Assembly: GCF_004798865.1 (NCBI RefSeq)
Contig: NW_025335317.1
Span: 30,469,818 to 30,533,817, forward strand
DNA length: 64,000 nt
Direction of reading: 5' to 3'
DNA from: Varanus komodoensis
Taxonomy: Eukaryota > Chordata > Lepidosauria > Squamata > Varanidae
A program made the position numbers and the translations under genes. Shown piece after piece: positions 45,166-56,105 of this stretch (position 1 is its first letter; each line of letters begins with the position of its first letter). The notes beneath the pieces are model-generated. The model saw only the letters and a program-made list of their open reading frames with translations, did not search any database and had not been told where the DNA came from.

Positions 45166-47490
45166 TCTTCCTAGAAGCTATAGAGGGAGGGTTTTTCACA
45201 CAAAGAGTCCGAGAGGCAATGGGAGGAGGGGGGACATCCCTGACTTGGTCTTGACCAACAGGGAGGAGCTGATAAATGAGATACAGATTAGGGGAGTTCT
45301 GGATGCAAGTGATCACTCCATCCTTTGCTTTGAGATCAGGCGAATGGGGATGTGCAGCAGTAAGAGCACTAGAAGCTAGGACTTCAAGAGGGCCAACTTT
45401 GGCCAACTGAAAGCCAGACTGGGGAAAGTCTCCTGGGATAGGTTACTGGAAAGCAAGGGAGTTGAAGAGGGGTGGATGGCACTCCAAAGGGAGGTCTTGG
45501 AGGTGCAAGCCTTGACAATACCTCTAGTTAGTAAGGCGGGGAGGCGAATGAGAGTGCCACCATGGATGCGAAAAGAGAGGGATTAGATGCAAGAGAAACC
45601 TCCGTAGGAAATGGGTACTGGGGCAAATAGACAAAAGGGTATACCAGGAGGAAGAGGCCTGTTGCGGAAGGATTCTTCACAAGGCTAAGGCTGATTATGA
45701 GCCAAGACTTGCAAAGAATATCAAGAGCAGCAAAAAGGGCTTCTATAAGCATACAAATAGCAAGAGGAAGGTGAGTAAATTAGTGGGACCGTTAAATGAG
45801 GAGGAAGGGGATCCAGTGACTGATGTGAGGGAACAGGTACAGATGATAAATGACTATTTTGCCTCTGTGTTCTCCCCAAAGCAGGGTAGGGGAGATCTGC
45901 ATGAGAGATTAGATGACGCCAGGGACTTAGGTGCACTGATTACAGTCACCCCCCTAGAAGTCGAGAAGCTCCTCAGGGCAATGGACATTACAAATGTGCC
46001 AGGCCCTGATGGGTTACACCCGAGAGTACTTTGAGAGTTGGCAGGGGTTCTCTCACACCCACTGGCCTCCATTTTTGAGGCCTCATGGAGAACAAGTTCC
46101 AGAGGACTAGAGCGTCAGTGGTCCCAATTTTCAAAAAGGGTAGTAGAAGGGACATGGGGAATTACAGACCAGTTAGCCTTACGTCCATTGTAGGAAAAAC
46201 AATGGAAAGGCTCATAATAGCGAGAGATCTAGTGATGCTAGATAGGGAAGGGAGGCTGGCGGTCACACAACATGGCTTCCACAATAACAGGTTCTGCCAG
46301 ATAAACCTTGTAGGATTCTAGGACAAGGTTTCAAGGTGACTAGATGGAGGGAATGCAGTGGATGTGGTTTACCTGGATTTCAGCAAGGCCTTTGACAAAG
46401 TGCCCCATGATATCCTGGTTGAGAAATTCATGAGTTTTGGGATAGACCAATGCAATGTCCGATGGATTAGGGCATGGTTGACTGACCGAAAGCAGAGGGT
46501 AACCATTAGTGAGAAATCATCAGGATGGCAGCCAGTGACAAGCAGGGTCCCCTAGGACTCTGTGCTGGGGCCGATCCTGTTTAATCTTTTCATCAATGAC
46601 ATGGAAGAAGGGGTGAACAGCCTGCTGATCAAATTCACAGATGATTCTAAAACCAGGGCAGTGGCCACAACTGAGCAGCAGGGACAGACTATGTAAGTGG
46701 GCAGGAGACAACAGGATGACAACAGGATGTAGGTAAGTGCAAGGTCTTGCACTTGGGGCATAGGAATGGGTGTCATAAGTACAGCTTAAGGGACAAGTGG
46801 CTGAGGAGCAGCACTTGTGAAAAGGATCTTGGGGTGCTGGCTGACTGCAGGCTAAACATGAGTCAGCAGTGTAATGCAGTGGTTAAGAGGGTGAACGTCA
46901 CTCTTGGTTGCGCAGCCAGAAGTGTGGCTTCTAGATCGAGAGAGGTATTACTACCACTTTATATGACTCCGGTGCACCCACAACTGGAGTATTGTGTTCA
47001 GTTTTGGCCCCCTCATTACAGGAAGGATATAGCCTGGTTAGAGTCAGTGCAGGGTAGGGCTACATGGTTGGTGGCCCGTTTGCAGGGGGTGCCATATGAG
47101 GTGAGACTGCGGAAACTGGGTCTCTTCAGCCTAGAGGAGACTCAGAAGGGATCAGTAGACAACATACAGGTATGTGGGGGGGGTATCACACTGAGGTGCA
47201 TAGAGACCTGTTCTCCACTGTAAAGGAGGGCAGGATGAGCTCCAATGGAGCAAAGCTCAGGGAACCAAGTTTCAATTTATATGCCAGGAAGTACTTCCTG
47301 ACATAAGGACCCCGAGGGGATGGAATGGACTTCCATGGGAGGTGGTTGAGGTCCCATCGGTGAGGGATAGGCTAGACATGCACATGGTGGGCATGTCATG
47401 AGCAGAGCCGGCTGGAGCTAGAGGTCAGACTAGATGGCCCTGGAGGTTCCTTCTGACTTGCTCTGTTTCTGTTTCCATGTTCCAGTTTCT
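45166..47490 (+). mobile_element. CR1 LINE, ORF2 endonuclease end to 3' terminus
   Basis: On the + strand, the endonuclease C-terminus (REELINEIQIRGVLDASDHS, 45260-45330) and linker are followed by KLVGPLNEEEGDPVTDVREQ, EVEKLLRAMDITNVPGPDGL, the NYRPVSLTSIVGKTMERL box, the A-motif [38 protein letters not shown] (F-T-D-D in the catalytic position), HLGHRNGCHKYSL and [18 protein letters not shown]. The 3' UTR ends 'gttccttctgacttgctctg...ccatgttcc'. Stops and frameshifts are scattered throughout, with long readable segments of about 80-160 codons. It is 5'-truncated at 2.3 kb. Confidence 0.9.
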
Positions 47491-48530
47491 TTATTGCTGA
47501 GATTAACAATACTTCTGTGGTCATGATTTGTTTTCTTATTATACTGCACTCCTCCTTTGCACTTTCTTCTTGCGCAAGATAAAATAAACCCTTATCTGAT
47601 GCCTAATAGGAAACCATTTTGTTTCTTCTTATTCTGTCCTAGCAGTAGGTTGTCCTCAATACAGGTTACAAATCTAGTACAAAAGAACACCCATTTCTTT
47701 TGGAACTATCCATAGTTTCTTGTGATCCACAGTCAAATGCTTTGCTGTAGTCTATCAAGCATATACTTATCTGTGAATGTATATTTGTGACATGATCTTG
47801 AGTGCCTCTTCCTTTTCAAAATTCAGCTTGAACATCAGGCATTTCTCACTCCATACAGGGTAATATTCTTTGTTGCAACACTTACAGAATCACTTTGCTT
47901 GTGTGCAAAATTAGTGCAATCAATGGTCCTATGGTTGCAGCACTCTCTTACATCTCCTTTCTTACAGATTGGAATGTTTGTTTATTTAGAAAGCTTCTAT
48001 GCCGCCCCATTTGCCGAAGCTTCGGGGCGGCTTACAACAATAAATAATAAACATTGAATGTTTCCAGTGTGTGGACCGTTGTTTTGCTTCCCACATTTGC
48101 TGACATAGGATCTTGATAGGATTAGGACCAATTCAGTCTTGGCAGCTTGGAATCATTCTGTTGTTACTCAATCCACTCTAGGTGCTTTCTTCCTACCAAG
48201 TGCTTTCAGGCAGCTTTCATTTCACTTTTCAGTATTCTAAGTGGTTCTTCATATGGTTCTCCCACAACACTGGATTCTTGTTTCCAGACTGGAAATGCTT
48301 TCCAGTTACCTACGGTTATCAACGTGTCTTCTTTTGGTGATTTATCCATTTCCTCTTAAATGCATGCATAAAAGTTTTCGATTTCTTCTTCGTTATCTGT
48401 TGTTATGGTGTAGACTTGAATGAAGTTTATGTTGATAGGTTTTCTGAGAATTCGGACTGATACAATTTGTTTGGACCTTGCATTATAATTGCTTACTGCC
48501 TATACTACCTGTACTATCTTGCCTCAATAT
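47491..48530 (-). mobile_element. RTE-like LINE remnant, right part
   Basis: The + strand text 'cttgtgatccacagtcaaatgctttgctgtagtctatcaa' (about 47720-47760) is the reverse complement of the DY-KAFDCVDH reverse transcriptase motif typical of RTE-like LINEs. The flanks are diverged. A short LINE tail is inserted at 47980-48055. No intact frame remains. Confidence 0.55.
47975..48060 (-). repeat. L2-type 3'-tail fragment
   Basis: 'ttctatgccgccccatttgcc' followed by 'gaagcttcggggcggcttaca' is the reverse complement of the L2-type terminus seen at 55.6 kb and 59.6 kb. Only the tail is present. Confidence 0.7.
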
Positions 48531-48664
48531 TATCATCTTATCTCTTTATTTCAATGCCACCCCATAGCTGAAGCTCTCTGAGCAGTTTACAACAATTAGA
48601 ACCTCTCTGTTTTTTCTAAGTTTGTTATTGTGTAAAATGGTTTAAGGCTCCTCATACTTAACAA

Positions 48665-48995
48665 ATGGATATTATGCAGTTACCTTCTTTATGTGAGGGG
48701 GTGTCACACAAAGGTGGGTTGTGAACTTTTCCTCCTGCAGATTAGGGCAGGACATGTTCCAATGGAGAAAAGCTCAGGGAATCAAGATTCAAGGTGGATG
48801 CCAGGAAGTACTTCCTGACAGTTAGGACCTCGAGAGTAGGGAATGGGGATCCACAGGAGGTTGTTGAGGCCCCATCGGTGAGAGTGTTCAAGGATAGGCT
48901 AGACATGCACATGACAGGCATGTCATGAGCAAAGCGGGCTGGAGCCAGGGGTCAGACTAGATGGCCCGGGAGGCACCTTCTGACTCGCTGTCTCT
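48665..48995 (+). mobile_element. CR1 LINE 3' end
   Basis: 'gtgagggggtgtcacacaaagg', 'ccaggaagtacttcctgaca' and 'gtcagactagatggcccggg' are sense-strand CR1 3' UTR text. It ends in 'ttctgactcgctgtctc'. It has no RT and is severely 5'-truncated. Confidence 0.82.
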
Positions 48996-49690
48996 CTACC
49001 TTGTGTCCTGTGTCCACATATTTGTGAAATACGAGTACTCATGACTATTCAAGACTAGTCTCCTCCCTCCAAATGGCAGTATGCATCCCATCAGCCTCGG
49101 TTGCTGGAAACCAATGCCAACACTCCTGCCTGTGTTGTGCGTCTCTCCTCCATTAGTCTGCACACTCCCTGGACATGTTCCCAGCCACCATTGTCCCCCA
49201 ACTCAATGGAGTACTGGTCTACTCATTAGTCATTAATCTACTCATTTGTGCGGTTGTCCCCACATTCACTTCTCCACTTTCTCCACCAGTGAACACCCTT
49301 CCTGTTTGGCTGATCACCCATGTCATACACCATTTCACCCACTTGCCACCAAGCCAGCCTCACAAGAGGCACACAAACATGTTCTAAATGGAAGCCATGT
49401 GCACACTACAACAGATGTTGGATTTTCAAGGAGGAGCCATTTTGATTCCTGGTGATATGACTGGAATTACAGATCCTAACAAGGACAAGTTTTGAAAAAG
49501 CAAATGGAAGTAAACTCCCTAAACATGTTTTTAAATATATGAAAATGTTACACCTGGAAGAATCCTAGCCTTAAAGGTTATACTTTTTCTCTGATAGACA
49601 TCAGACATATTCAAGGATTGGTGTATGCCAGATATCTAAACATCTAATTATGAAATTAGAGCCTGTAAAGATCCAAGTCCAAGATACTTT
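48996..49690. other. unassigned sequence
   Basis: No exon or repeat family was recognised. A C-rich patch with 'cctcc' words lies at 49050-49150. Open frames at 49175-49455 lack domains. Confidence 0.35.
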
Positions 49691-50115
49691 CTGATGCTAG
49701 TCCATTAGAAATAATTTGGCAAAAAGAACAAGTTGGAGGAAGAAGATGGAGAATGAATGATAAACTTTTATTACAAGGAGATATTTTGATGAAGTCTGAA
49801 AATAATTGGAATTTTTTTTAGATTAAATAATACAAGTGATGTTTCTACAGCAACAATATGGGAAGCTAGGAAAGCATATATGAAAGGATACTTTTTTAGC
49901 AATAGCATCTAAGAAAAAGAGAGAGAAAATAGAACAAATTAAAAAGCTTTTGGAATGAATTCAAATGTTAAAAGATCACCATAAAAAAGAACAAGACAAA
50001 TCAACCTTAATTGAACGTAGACAACTATGATCCAGTTTTTCAAAAATCATCAAGATTAAACAGTTTTGTTAAGGTCCTATTGTTGACCCAGATGCAAATA
50101 ATTTGTTATCAACGA
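49690..50115 (+). mobile_element. L1-like LINE remnant
   Basis: Fragmentary frames read WRMNDKLLLQGDI, then TIWEARKAYMKGYFFSNS and KKKRERKIEQIKK ... LKDHHKKEQD. This resembles the region between the endonuclease and RT of L1 ORF2 (compare WDAGKAYMRG-x-LIAYT ... KKEREKK). It is very short and broken. Confidence 0.5.
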
Positions 50116-51470
50116 AACAGAAAAGTAAAGTTGCACTGATGAAGCTGTTCAATTTTACTACTCCACAAATGTTATTTCCTAGAGGCATAAACCCAGTGCT
50201 CAAAGCTAGAGCTGTAAGATTCCCAGAAACTGAAACCATGAAACAAAAACATTTTTCTCTGAGTAAAAAACAGAAATTTGGAGAAATATTGAAAAATAAG
50301 CAATACTTTTTTTCAAAACACTTGTTTATTAATTTAAAGTCACTTTGTTGTTTTGGGACAATCTTCTACAACCAGGAGCCTTCCAGATACTTTGGATTTC
50401 AGCTTCCATGAACCTCAGGCAGCATGGCCAATGGTTAGGAAGTGTTGTATATTGAAGTCTGAAACATGCAGGGCACAAGGTTGCGGGAGGCTGCTTTAGG
50501 AAAATAAAACAGATAATAATAAGGTTATATTATGCATAACTTGGTTTCCTCATAAAATTATCAATATACTGTAAAATTTATGTAAATGCAGCAAAATCGT
50601 TACATATATATACTTTTACATTTAACATACCAATCATGATAATTTTTATGAGTGAACTAAATTATACATTACATATTCTATATTCCTATTTTATCTGACC
50701 AAAGAGAACATTAGCAAGCAGTCCCTGAAACATACCAAAAGCATTCTAGAAGCCAGAAGCAGGAAGAAGTTGTAGCAGAGGAAAGCATTCCTGTTAGTAA
50801 AGTAGTTTAGGGTAATTCCTAAACTTGTTCCTGTTTCTGGGGTAGAAATAAGGGAAATCTGATATAAAGAAAAGGTTATTGAGATATTACTTAGCTGGGA
50901 AAGACTCACTTTAGGAATAGAGAACAACCATATTTAAGAATATTTAAACAATCTCAATGTATTATTTGAAATATAACATTCACTTCGGTAAATATTCTCC
51001 ATTAATAAACATCTTACTTCTTTATTCATTTTAAAAGGCTGCCTCTAGTGGTAGTGTCAGTTCCATGCCTACACCACAGCAACTAGGCTACTGAATGTCT
51101 TTTAGGTAGCAAAAGTTTATTCTAGTGGCAGAAGTGAAAGGTTTGAATAGCAGAAATAGCATTTCCTAGTGTGAAATTTAATTGGGAACTTTATTAAAAA
51201 TTGTGGCAGGTCTGGGGCTGGTCTGAGCTTGGAGGGGAGACCACCTGGGAACCAAAGGTAGCTACCTTGAGTTTCACAATAGGAGAAAATATAATAATAT
51301 CCCCCAATAATATTTTCTGGGGATAAAAATATAATAAATACATAAAGTTAATTTTTAAAAAGAAGCATAGGTGAGATAACCTACATGCTGACCCATCATA
51401 TCTGGCAATAGATGATAGGATTACCAACAAGTCTTCTCACATGCGGGTTTTAGATAAAAATGACACTCAC
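50116..51470. other. unassigned AT-rich sequence with one short repeat
   Basis: About 50370-50500 resembles the 'aactcccatgat' palindromic repeat ('ttggatttcagcttccatgaacctcaggcagcatggccaatgg'). Nothing else was recognised. Confidence 0.4.
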
Positions 51471-51474
51471 AGGG

Positions 51475-52650
51475 TTTTAAGCTGGAGGCTTTTTTATGTC
51501 ATCCAAATCAGGAGGTGGGGGCAGGAGGAGTGGAGAGGAAGGAAAGGCAGGGCTAGAGGGACCAGAGAGGCCCAGGAGGGAGCAGAGAGGGCAGGGTCAG
51601 TGGCTTCTGAGGCTTATAAAGCCGCACTCAGTGGTTGGTGGAGCCAACAGGCAACACAACAAGGGTGTCATCCCTTGTTTGCATCCCTTAGTTGCCTGGG
51701 GACTCTCTTCCCCAGGGACTTTGTCTTCACTGAGGGAGCACGGTTCTCAGTCTCAGGTGAGGGTAACATAGTGCAGGCAAGACAAGGGTGCAGAGGGCAA
51801 GTAGAAACAAGGCTTTCTGAGGGGTGGCCTATGCCAGGCCAGGAGACGGCCATGGCAGGAGCAGCAGGTCTGATAGTTGCTTGCAGCTCCTGTGCAATAT
51901 TTGTCTTCCTCCCCCAGGAGGAGTTGGGATACACTTGCACTAAGTGCAAGTTGCTGTCCAAGCTGATGTCCCTCCTTGAGGAAAAGGTGAAGAGTCTAGA
52001 CAAGTGGTTTTCAACCTTTCCACAGCTGGGGAAGGGCAAAAACAGGAAAACTGCCTCAGGGACTGCTGAGGTAGAAACAAAAGGCCACCATACACATAAT
52101 ACAGTATTCTGTGTATTGGTTTCCAAACATAATGCCAAAAGAAAAGAAAAGAAGAAAAGAAAATTTTCCCAAACAACCAGAAACCAACCAACAAAAGCTA
52201 TTAGCAAAAGAACACAATACTGAAATCAGTGTAGTGTGGTTCCTAGCCAGCTCCCACTGAGCCGTTTCTCCCCTCCCTGGCCCCCTCTGGCAGCACCAGC
52301 ACACCCCTGTGAATGTGATGCCAACTGGAGTACAGTCAGCCCAGGCACTGGTCAGTGGAAATCAGGATGTAGGCCCCCTAACAGACTGGCAGGAAATCTC
52401 CCACAGACCAGAGCCAGTCCATGGACCAGTGGCTACAAGCCACTGGACTAGAGGATGCCATCACCTTTCTCCAGGAGATAATGGAGGGGGAGCAGTTCCT
52501 GGACACTGCCAGGAACTGCTGGGCCAACCAGCAGCAGCCCCCTTCCAGACATGATGAGGAGAAAGGGGCCACTGAGGAATCAGCTGGGGAAACGTGGAGG
52601 CAGTTCACCCTCAGGAAGTGGAGGCCAGCACCACACCCTCCTAGGACCCC
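51475..52650 (+). mobile_element. CR1 LINE 5' end: leader and ORF1
   Basis: A GC-rich leader (51520-51790) precedes a frame starting MAGAAGLIVACSSCAIFVFL (about 51850) that contains PQEELGYTCTKCKLLSKLM and SLLEEKVKSLD. This C-x2-C ... C-x2-C, LLEEK coiled-coil pattern is the N-terminus of the CR1 ORF1 (nucleic-acid-binding) protein. Further ORF1-like text follows in other frames (WLQATGLEDAITFLQEIMEG, 52421-52660). CR1 copies seldom keep their 5' end. ORF2 is absent and 3' sequence follows at 52651. Confidence 0.75.
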
Positions 52651-52835
52651 TAGGCTATAAAATGGGTTTCCATGGGGTGTGGTTGGGGCCCTATCATTGA
52701 GAGTGTTCAAGGAATTATTGGATGACCACATGTTCGGGATTACTTCAGCAGAGCCAGCTGGAGTTGCAAATCAGACCAGATGGCCTGGGAGACCCCTTCT
52801 GCCTTGCTTTGCTTCTATGTTTCTAAATCTACCAT
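52651..52835 (+). mobile_element. CR1 LINE 3' end joined to the ORF1 piece
   Basis: 'gggtttccatggggtgtggttggggccc' and 'cagaccagatggcctgggagaccccttctgcc' are CR1 3' UTR text in the same orientation as the ORF1 segment directly upstream. It ends 'ttctatgtttctaaa'. It is most simply the 3' end of the same, internally deleted copy. Confidence 0.8.
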
Positions 52836-53059
52836 GGCTTACTCAAGGTTGCACATAAACTCATTAGCTAGGCTTGTAAGCCTCTCTAACACACCATGGT
52901 TGTTGAACAGTTCTGCTTCCAGCCCTGGGCTTGCCATGTCATCCAGTCCGAGACAACACAGCAAGCCGAAACAGAGTTGCTTGGCAAGAGTTGAAAAAAA
53001 ATCCTTGCCACTGTAGCTAAGTAATCTGCCAGGCAAGTGCTGCTGACACCTCCAAAGAG

Positions 53060-55662
53060 CCCAATTAGCACTTGGGACTGATGTCAGAAATTTTGTTTCT
53101 GCCCCACACCACTGTGGGTACCACCTGGCAGTGGAACTGGCACAGGACAATGGTGAGCTCAGAACGTGGACACACTCTAGACCTGGTTTTCTCGACGGAA
53201 CAGGAAGAGGGTGGTCTGAGGGTGAGGAATTTATGTTTGACTCCCCTGTCATGGTCAGATCACTTCCTGGTGAGGTTTGTGCTCGAGAGCGGCCTCTCCC
53301 TCTGTAAGGGTGCGGACTCGATTGCGTGGGTCCGCCCCCAGAGCCGGATGGATCCGGATGGATTCCTGAAGGCTCTGGGGGAGTTTCCGGCTGACAAGAC
53401 TGGTGCTCCTGTCGAGGCTCTGGTCGAACTGTGGAACAGGGGAGATGACCATGGCTGTTGACACGATCGCTCCTAAGCGTCCTCTCCCACCAGGCAGAGC
53501 CCACTCTTCCCCTTGGTATACACCTGAATTGCGGGCGATGAAGCAGGTTGGGAGACGGCTAGAGCGTAGGTGGAGGAGATCACGGGATGAATCTGACCGA
53601 ACACACTTGAGAGCCCACTATCGGGCCTATGCTGTGGCGGTGAGGGTGGCAAAAAAGAAGGTTTTTTCTGCTTCCATTGCCTCCTCATAATGCCGTCTGG
53701 CGGAGCTTTTTCGAGTGGTGCAAGGCCTGGTTCGCCCGGGTCCTAAGGAAGATCTGGTTCCACCCTCAAAGGCCCGCTGTGACGACTTTGCCAGGCATTT
53801 CAGGGAGAAAATCGCTCAGATTCGTCACGAGCTGGACACCACTAATGAATCAGAGGTTTCTGGGGAGACGCCAATGCTGCCGTCTGGTCCAGCATTATTG
53901 GATGAATTTCGGTTATTGCAGCCCGATGATGTGGACAAGGCGCTTGGACGAGTACATCCCACCACTTGCCTATTGGACCCTTGCCCATCTTGGTTAATAA
54001 ATAACTCCAACCATGGGATTGGGACCTGGATCTTGGAAGTGGTTAACTCTTCTCTGAGGGAGGGTCGGGTGCCTGCCCCTTTAAAGGAGGCGGTAATACG
54101 ACCGGTCCTGAAGAAAGCGTCACTGGATCCAGAGATGACCACTAACTACAGACCTGTGGCCAACATCCCATTTCTGGGCAAGGTGTCAGAGCGGGTGGTG
54201 GCGGGACAACTCCAAGCACTCTTGGATGAAACTGATTCTCTGGACCCATTTCAGTCCGGCTTCAGACTCGGGTACGGTACTGAATCTGCCTTGGTCGCCC
54301 TGTACGATGACCTGTGCAGGGAGAAGGACAGGGGGAGTGCGTCCCTGTTGGTTCTCCTGGACCTCTCAGCGGCTTTCGATACCATCGACCATGGTATCCT
54401 TCTGGATAGGCTAGCGGGATTGGGGGTCGGAGGCACTGCTTTGCAGTGGTTCCGCTCCTATCTCAATGACCGATTCCAGAAGGTGGTGCTGGGGGACTAT
54501 GGCTCTGCGCCATGGCAGCTATGCCATGGAGTACCGCAGGGGCCCATTTTGTCCCCTTTGCTGTTTAACATCTACATGAAACCGCTGGGAGAGGTCATCA
54601 GGAGGTGTGGGCTGCAGAATCATCAGTACGCTGATGATACCCAGCTCTACCTCTCGTTTTCCACCAATCCGGGTGAGGCAGTGGCTGTGCTTAACCGGTG
54701 CCTGGCCAAGGTAATGGGCTGGATGAGGGCCAATAAACTGAAGCTCAATCCAGACAAGACGGAGGTTCTGTTGGTTGGCGGATTGGGCTTCGGAGAGGGT
54801 GGATTTGACCTGGTCCTGAATGGGGTTGCACTCCCTCTTAGGGACAAGGTCCGCAGCTTAGGAGTGTTCCTTGACCCGGAGCTTTCATTGGAAGCTCAGG
54901 TGGCAGCGGCGGCGAGGAGCGCTTTCCTTCAGCTTCGGCTGATTAATCAGCTGCGCCCCTACCTGGAGTACGACTGCCTGGCGACGGTGACACACGCACT
55001 GGTGACTTCCCGCCTTGACTTCTGTAATGCGCTTTATGTGGGGCTTCCCTTGTAGACAGTCCGGATACTTCAGTTGGTTCAAAATAGAGCTGCCAGGCTG
55101 CTGACGGGGACTGCACATTATGTTCACATGACTCCAGTCCTCCGTCAGCTTCACTGGCTTCCCATTGAAGTCCGGGCCCAATTCAAGGTGTTGGTGATGA
55201 CCTATAAAGCCCTAAACGGCTTGGGTCCTGGTTACCTGAAGGAGCACTTACATCCATATATGCCCGGCCGCCCCTTGAGATCTGTGGGAGAGGCCCTTCT
55301 GCGGGAACCCTCTGTGAAAGAAATTAGGAGGGTAGGTACTCGGAGGAGGGCTTTCTCTGTGGTGGCGCCCAATCTATGGAATGCGCTCCCCAGACAGGTC
55401 CGCCTGGCGCCATCGTTATTTGTTTTTTGGCGCCAGGCGAAGACCTTTTTATTTAAACGTCATTTTAATTGTTAACAATATTTGCTTATTTATCTGGCCA
55501 GGGCGACTTCTTTTATATTGTTATTTATTTTCTATTGTTAATTTTCTATTGTTATTTTTGTATTTTATTGTATTTTATTTTTGCTGTGAGCCGCCCCGAG
55601 GCTTCGGCAAGGGGCGGCATAGAAATGTTTAAATAAATAAATAAATAAATAAATAAATCATG
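53060..55662 (+). mobile_element. L2-type LINE, 5'-truncated, well preserved
   Basis: The coding text runs from the end of the endonuclease domain through the reverse transcriptase to the C-terminal domain. It is followed by a 3' UTR ending 'gtgagccgccccgaggcttcgg' and an (AAAT)n tail at about 55630-55659. The RT wording (LDLSAAFDTIDHGILLDRL, HGVPQGPILSPLLFNIY, YADDTQLYLSF) places it in the L2/Jockey part of the LINE tree. The exact 5' end is uncertain; 52836-53060 is unassigned. Confidence 0.88.
53100..55478 (+). pseudogene. L2-type ORF2 (endonuclease end, RT, C-terminal domain)
   Basis: In order: endonuclease C-terminus (ERGHTLDLVFSTEQ ... LSWSDHFLVRF, about 53150-53280), linker (MAVDTIAPKRPLPPGRAHSS), RT from about 54100 (TNYRPVANIPFLGKVSERVV, LLVLLDLSAAFDTIDHGI, YADDTQLYL at about 54628-54654), then RLDFCNALYVGLPL and [15 protein letters not shown] ... 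[20 protein letters not shown], and LWNALPRQVRLAPS. Lesions are few: one frameshift near 53440, TAA for CAA at 53688-53690, and TAG for AAG at 55053-55055. From 53715 to 55475 the frame is otherwise open. The catalytic Y-A-D-D is intact, so this is the youngest-looking LINE in the window. Confidence 0.88.
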
Positions 55663-56014
55663 GCTGCCACCATGTAGCCACCACTCTGCTCCCTGGTACC
55701 ATCACTGAATGGCTGTTGCACCAGATGGATGGAGTTGCACTCTGCATTCAGGAATAGTGACATCCATAGCCGTGTTTGACAGCCTTCACTATGACTTATA
55801 AGGTCTTTAAAGTCACACTGAGGGCTGGCAGTAATTCCTGTACCCCAATCCCGCTGATAAGAATAGGTGGGGAGGGTGGAAACTCCCATGGTGTCTCATG
55901 GAATACCTGCAGGAAAACAAAGGGGAAGGAATATTATACCTTATCTGTCATGTGCCTAATCATCTGTTGGGCTCATCACACATAGGGAGGCTTCTAAGCC
56001 AAAGTGCAGCAGAC

Positions 56015-56023
56015 TATTATTAC

Positions 56024-56057
<34 letters not shown>

Positions 56058-56105
56058 ACATTTCTATGCCGCCCCTTGCCGAAACCTCGGGGCGGCTTAC
56101 AACAC
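56015..56105 (-). repeat. (TTA)n microsatellite plus L2-type 3' tail
   Basis: A TTA run (56015-56056) abuts 'catttctatgccgccccttgcc' and 'gaaacctcggggcggcttac', the reverse complement of the L2-type terminus. The microsatellite is the expanded (TAA)n tail of this copy. Confidence 0.8.

Noticed and set aside
53715-55055. 446-codon open frame as a host gene
   Set aside because: Reverse transcriptase motifs, a LINE 3' tail and truncated relatives at 40.2 and 59.0 kb show it is an L2-type LINE.
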